From an uncultured bacterium (GTDB taxonomy: Bacteria; Methylomirabilota; Methylomirabilia; Rokubacteriales; CSP1-6): a stretch of DNA of 10,801 nucleotides. The notes beneath the pieces are model-generated. The model had not been told where the DNA came from. It made no database searches and worked only from the letters and a program-made list of their open reading frames with translations. Positions 7,961 through 10,801 of the stretch are shown one piece after another (positions within the stretch are counted from its first letter, which is position 1; every line of letters begins with the position of its first letter). Position numbers and translations under genes: made by a program. The stretch is taken from NCBI GenBank assembly GCA_946479205.1, contig CAMLFJ010000055.1, positions 1-10,801 on the forward strand. Direction: 5' to 3'.

Positions 7961-8541
7961 GCGGCGCCGGGCTACTGCTGGGGCTGACGCTGATCGCCCA
8001 GGCGTCGGCCCAGTCCACGCCCGTCGTTCCGTATCCCCGGGACTACAAGAGCGGCCTGGTGAAGTATGCGGTGGTGGATCGGTCGGATGGACTCTCGCGA
8101 GATCTGTACGTCTCGCCTGACGCGCTCGACGCCCTGAAGCGGAATCCGGCTCTGAAGGAGTTCCCGGTCGGCGCGCTGTTCGCCATCGACGTGCACAGCG
8201 CGAGGCTGCTGGGACGAGACCGCCGGACCGGGGCGGCGCGGTTCGAGGCGCGCCCCGACGGCCACCTGGTCCGCAGCAAGGATGAGCGCATCCTGCACCT
8301 CATGCAGCGAATCCAGGCCGGGCCGGGGAGTCAGAGCTGGGCGTTCGGCGGGTTCGATCCCGTCACCACGGAGCCGCTCCCGCTGCAGCTCCCCGGGGAT
8401 TGTCTCCTGTGCCACCAGGCCGCCCTGGGGAGCGACATGGCCTTCTCGATGAGCCTGCTGAAGCGCTTCGCGGCGACCGGCGCGGTGCAGTACGGCTACT
8501 GCTCACAGCCCGGACGCCAGGCGTGCGTCTTTCCCCCATGA
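7957..8541 (+). CDS. Cytochrome P460 family monohaem c-type protein, exported
   Basis: Small predicted periplasmic haem protein of 194 residues. The N-terminus, MSGAGLLLGLTLIAQASAQS, reads as a signal peptide with likely cleavage after ASA, though it lacks the usual positive charges. The mature part has a P460-like pattern: PYPRDYKSG near 26-33, then YVSPDALDALK (51-61) and a C-terminal haem c motif C149-L-L-C152-H153. The residues after it (SDMAFS) fit the family, where an aromatic/acidic stretch follows CxxCH. Extra cysteines C182 and C190 may form a disulfide. True P460 enzymes oxidise hydroxylamine using a haem crosslinked to lysine; I cannot identify that lysine here, so only family membership is claimed. 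The start GTG at 7957 shares bases with the previous TGA stop (GTGA), with AGGTGG about 10 nt upstream, and no usual start codon lies just upstream in frame. Co-translation with the methyltransferase is likely. Confidence 0.8.
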   Translation: MSGAGLLLGLTLIAQASAQSTPVVPYPRDYKSGLVKYAVVDRSDGLSRDLYVSPDALDALKRNPALKEFPVGALFAIDVHSARLLGRDRRTGAARFEARPDGHLVRSKDERILHLMQRIQAGPGSQSWAFGGFDPVTTEPLPLQLPGDCLLCHQAALGSDMAFSMSLLKRFAATGAVQYGYCSQPGRQACVFPP

Positions 8542-8557
8542 GCCGGCCGCGAACCCT

Positions 8558-8578
8558 GGGGCTCGGCGTCGAGCACCC
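8558..8578. terminator. Hairpin between convergent genes, possible bidirectional terminator
   Basis: In the 46-bp gap between the cytochrome and selenoprotein stops, GCTCG (8561-8565) pairs with CGAGC (8570-8574) around a GCGT loop. GGG (8558-8560) can pair with CCC (8576-8578) past one bulged A. There is no T-tract on either side, so intrinsic termination is not proven. Confidence 0.35.
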
Positions 8579-8587
8579 GCGTCATCG

Positions 8588-10300
8588 CTATCGAGCTCCG
8601 AGATCGCGCTCGGCCTCGTCGAGGAGGCGCTCGAAGGACGCGGGGAGCTCGATGAGGCGGCCGACGACGCCGGGGCTGTAGCCCTGCAGCCAGTAACTGT
8701 TGGTCGGGTGCCCGCCGCCGGCCACGACGAGGATGAAGTTGTCGGGGCTGGCGGTGATCGGCCAGGGGTCCAGGGCGAGGCTCTCGCGGGCCACCTTGCT
8801 CGTGTCGATCTCGATCCACGCCGCCCCGCCCGCTCGGCGGAGCTGCTCGGCCGGGATCCGCGAATGCTCCCAGAGAAACTCGCGCATCGAGGCCTTGGTC
8901 CAGCCGAGGCCGGCCATGGTCTGGGCCACCACGCCCGGGATCATCAGGATGCCGGGGGTGCCGCGCTCGTAGCCGGCGAGGCCGGCCATGTTGGGCACGC
9001 GCATGAAGTCGGCCATGCGGTGCATGCCCTGCAGCGCGTCTTCCTCCGGCGTCTCCTTCTTCGCGCCCCGCCGCCGGATGTTGGTCGCGCCGTTGGCGAA
9101 GGCGAGGGAGATCGAGCTGATGCCCGGCGGGAAGCCGTGGCGCTCGGTGCCGTGCGGCGCCCAGCCCACGGGCAGGCTCGCCTCGTCCTCCGCGAAGATC
9201 ACGTTGGTGTAGCGCAGGCCGCCGTAGTTGGCCATGGTACCGACGCCGGGCAGGGCGCCGCCCAGGTTCTGCTGCAGGAGCCGCAGCGCGCGGCCGATGC
9301 TGGCGCCCGCCGGTCGCTGCGGATCGGGGCCGAGGCAGCCGAAGCCGGCATTGAGCCGGATCCCGGCACCGATCGGCCCGTTGACGATCACCACCGGAAA
9401 GGCGCTGCCCGACGCGGCCTGCAGGGCCTCGCTCCCTGACTGCGGATCGAGGAAGGCCTCGACGGCGGCCACCAGCACCGGTAGGTACTCGGGCCGGCCC
9501 CCGGCCATCGCCAGCGCGATGGCGCACGACTCGATCGTGGTCACGCCGCCGCGCGGCGGAAAGGTGCCGAGCTTTCGCCCGCGCGGCTGAGCGGCGCCGC
9601 CGAGGATCCAGTTCACCCGCTCCCGGGTCGGCGGCCAGAGCGGCAGGCCGTCGCCCCAGCGGTTGGCGAGCATGAGGTGATTCGCGCGCGCGAAGGCGTC
9701 CTCGACGCTCGTGCCCTCCACGCGGAGCATCGGCGCCTCGCCGGCGGCACCGTCGCCGAAGGCGGAGCGCCAGCGGGTCAGGCCGTGGTAGAACTCCTGC
9801 CTGCGCGCTTCCACCGGGGAGATGTCGCTGCCTGGAAGGAACATGTCGATGGGGAAGGTGACCATCGCGGCGTCCGGGGCCAGCCCGAGACCGGCGACCG
9901 CGTTCGTCATGACCCCCACGAAGTCCGCGCGGGTCAGCGTGACCGTCGGGATCCCCTGGGCCTCGAGCCTGGCGGCCGACCGGCCGCACGCGGTGGCGCA
10001 GGTCCCTCAGGCGGCGTTGCCGATGATGACCGCGTCGACCCCGCTGGCCTTGACGAGTGCCGCCGTCTCCTCCGAGCCGATCACCGCGTTGCCCTGAGGA
10101 AAGGCGTCGATCGGCAGGACCTCGATGCCGGGGAAGTCCGCCTCGAGCAGGGTCTTGAGCAGGGGCAGCATGCGGTACGCTTGCCACTGCTCGTTGCTGA
10201 CGAAGCCGATGCGCTTGCCCGCGAGGGCGCCGACGCGCGGCGCGTGGGGCTGCGTCACCTCGATGGCGCCCGACGGGTCGTGGAACTCGATCACGGCCAT
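8588..10300 (-). CDS. UGSC family selenoprotein (in-frame TGA = selenocysteine 98) with long C-terminal domain
   Basis: One reading frame of 570 residues, interrupted only by TGA at 10007-10009. The N-terminal domain (about 1-160) fits the UGSC family: AGKRIGFVSNEQWQAY (27-42), then DAVIIGNAA directly before the TGA, then G-T-C, and LEAQGIPTVTLT (112-123) after it. The family carries Sec or Cys at this place in a UGSC motif; here it reads U98-G99-T100-C101, with another Cys at 105. The rest (about 160-570) is conserved-looking: NRWGDGLPLWPPT (213-225), TTIESCAIALAMAGG (254-268), VVIVNGPIG (303-311), IGRALRLL (335-342). I know no function for it. A Sec/Cys pair suggests thiol or redox chemistry, which is inference. 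No signal peptide or membrane segment is evident. The start is ATG at 10300, with AGGAG 7 nt upstream; the frame is open to 10594 but antisense to the divergent gene. Decoding needs selABC and selD elsewhere. A nonsense mutation or sequencing error is the less likely alternative. Confidence 0.88.
9972..9987 (-). promoter_or_regulatory. Candidate bacterial SECIS hairpin
   Basis: Reading the minus strand, GCGGCC-GGUC-GGCCGC forms a perfect 6-bp stem with a four-base loop. It begins 20 nt after the A of the TGA, and the loop begins 26 nt after it. Bacterial SECIS elements are short hairpins inside the coding region just after UGA, with G among the first loop bases; the E. coli fdhF loop also contains GGUC. 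In this GC-rich DNA a stem of this size could occur by chance, but position and loop both fit SelB recognition. The bases also encode the residues just after C105. Confidence 0.6.
10007..10009 (-). other. TGA codon recoded as selenocysteine
   Basis: The minus strand reads GCC GCC TGA GGG ACC TGC, that is A-A-U-G-T-C. Upstream and downstream coding continue in the same frame with continuous UGSC-domain sequence on both sides. This matches the selenocysteine position of the family. Confidence 0.85.
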
Positions 10301-10390
10301 GCGATGTCTCCTGTTCCTGCTTCGCCGGTTTCTGCATGGGCATCCTACTGCACTCTTCGGGGCTTGGGCAGGCACTTGCGCGGGTGTCCC

Positions 10391-10419
10391 TTGACCCGCC
10401 TCTCCCCCGTGTGTTAGGT
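10391..10419 (+). promoter_or_regulatory. Probable sigma-70-type promoter of the reductase gene
   Basis: TTGACC (10391-10396) matches the -35 consensus at five of six bases. TTAGGT (10414-10419), a weak -10 element, follows after 17 nt. The ATG is at 10431, so the leader would be very short. The divergent selenoprotein gene starts at 10300, so the 130-bp gap must serve both. No clear promoter was found for the minus strand. Confidence 0.42.
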
Positions 10420-10430
10420 CCGAGGGCACC

Positions 10431-10801
10431 ATGACGATCACGATCTTCGGCGCTGGCGCGATCGGAGGCACCACCGGGGCCGCGCTGGCCCAGGCAGGGC
10501 ACGACGTTCTCCTCGTGGACAGCCACGGGCCCCACGTCGAGGCCATCAACGCCCACGGGCTCACCGTGGAGCGCGAGGGCAACACCACCACCACCCGGGT
10601 CCCCGCGGTCCTCGCCCGGGATCTGGGCGCCGGCCTGGACCTGGTGATGCTGGCCGTGAAGAGCCATCACACGGAGGACGCGCTCGGCGTCCTGGTCCCG
10701 AAGCTGGCCCCGGGTGGCACCGTGGTGTCGCTGCAGAATGGGCTCAGCGAGGAGCAGATCGCCCGCGCGGTGGGGTCGGCGCGCACCGTCGGCTGCCTGG
10801 T
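10431..10801 (+). CDS. 2-dehydropantoate 2-reductase-like (ketopantoate reductase, PanE/ApbA family), 3' end outside window
   Basis: N-terminal 123 residues of a cytoplasmic oxidoreductase of the ketopantoate reductase family. The classical reaction reduces 2-dehydropantoate to pantoate with NADPH in pantothenate (coenzyme A) synthesis. The Rossmann fold starts at once with TITIFGAGAIGG (G7-x-G9-x-x-G12). The family blocks AVKSHHTEDAL (75-85) and SLQNGL (100-105) follow; K77 and N103 align by eye with cofactor/substrate residues of E. coli PanE. Residue 30, at the end of the second strand, is Asp, where NADPH-dependent PanE has a basic residue, so NADH use is possible. Many bacteria carry several paralogues acting on other 2-oxo acids, so pantoate synthesis is not assured, and no pantothenate genes are nearby. 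The start is ATG at 10431, with GAGG 5 nt upstream. The gene is divergent from the selenoprotein. Confidence 0.85.
   Translation, partial: MTITIFGAGAIGGTTGAALAQAGHDVLLVDSHGPHVEAINAHGLTVEREGNTTTTRVPAVLARDLGAGLDLVMLAVKSHHTEDALGVLVPKLAPGGTVVSLQNGLSEEQIARAVGSARTVGCL

Noticed and set aside
10007..10009. TGA read as a true stop or inactivating mutation
   Set aside because: The frame and domain continue unchanged after it, it sits at the family's Sec position, and a SECIS-like hairpin follows. A sequencing error cannot be fully excluded without reads or orthologues.
8496..10670. Minus-strand open frame of 724 codons covering the selenoprotein region
   Set aside because: It is uninterrupted, unlike the true frame, but its translation is Arg/Gly-rich without motifs and extends over the neighbouring genes. 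The UGSC motifs and the good ribosome site belong to the other frame.
1..10801. CRISPR arrays, tRNA or rRNA genes, insertion sequences, long repeats
   Set aside because: No regularly spaced repeats, terminal inverted repeats, transposase-like frames or RNA gene signatures were seen on reading. A computed repeat and covariance-model scan was not possible here.

Overview
The window is very GC-rich and bacterial: third codon positions are almost all G or C, and long spurious open frames lie antisense to real genes. The gene types (MscS-type channel, family 5 solute-binding protein, cyclase-AAA-TPR regulator, cyclopropane-synthase-like methyltransferase, P460 cytochrome, UGSC selenoprotein, ketopantoate-reductase-like enzyme) recall soil or subsurface lineages such as Candidatus Rokubacteria/Methylomirabilota or deltaproteobacteria. 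This placement is an inference from gene content, since no rRNA or marker gene is present.

Layout. Positions 3-3298 (+) hold the end of a large MscS-type channel, followed by an exported family 5 substrate-binding protein. The two overlap by ATGA and no permease gene accompanies them. A 1113-residue signalling protein (double zinc ribbon, class III cyclase, AAA ATPase, TPR region) runs toward them on the minus strand (3295-6636). The two convergent stop codons share one CTAG palindrome. A 160-bp gap separates this gene from a divergent pair: a CFA-synthase-like methyltransferase (6797-7960) and a monohaem P460-type cytochrome (7957-8541), joined by a GTGA overlap.

The last part is the most notable. 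On the minus strand, 8588-10300 looks like two genes split by a TGA at 10007-10009. Both halves are in the same frame, the TGA sits exactly where the UGSC family carries selenocysteine, and a perfect 6-bp hairpin with a GGUC loop starts 20 nt after it. I annotate one selenoprotein of 570 residues (Sec98, motif U-G-T-C). A routine annotation would break it into a truncated N-terminal ORF and a hypothetical protein. Divergent from it starts a 2-dehydropantoate 2-reductase-like gene that runs off the end.

The genes do not form one pathway. There are three functional groups: envelope/transport (channel and binding protein), lipid methylation plus periplasmic haem protein, and the selenoprotein with its divergent reductase neighbour. 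The large cyclase/ATPase is a stand-alone regulator. No tRNA, rRNA, CRISPR array, insertion sequence or long repeat was seen.
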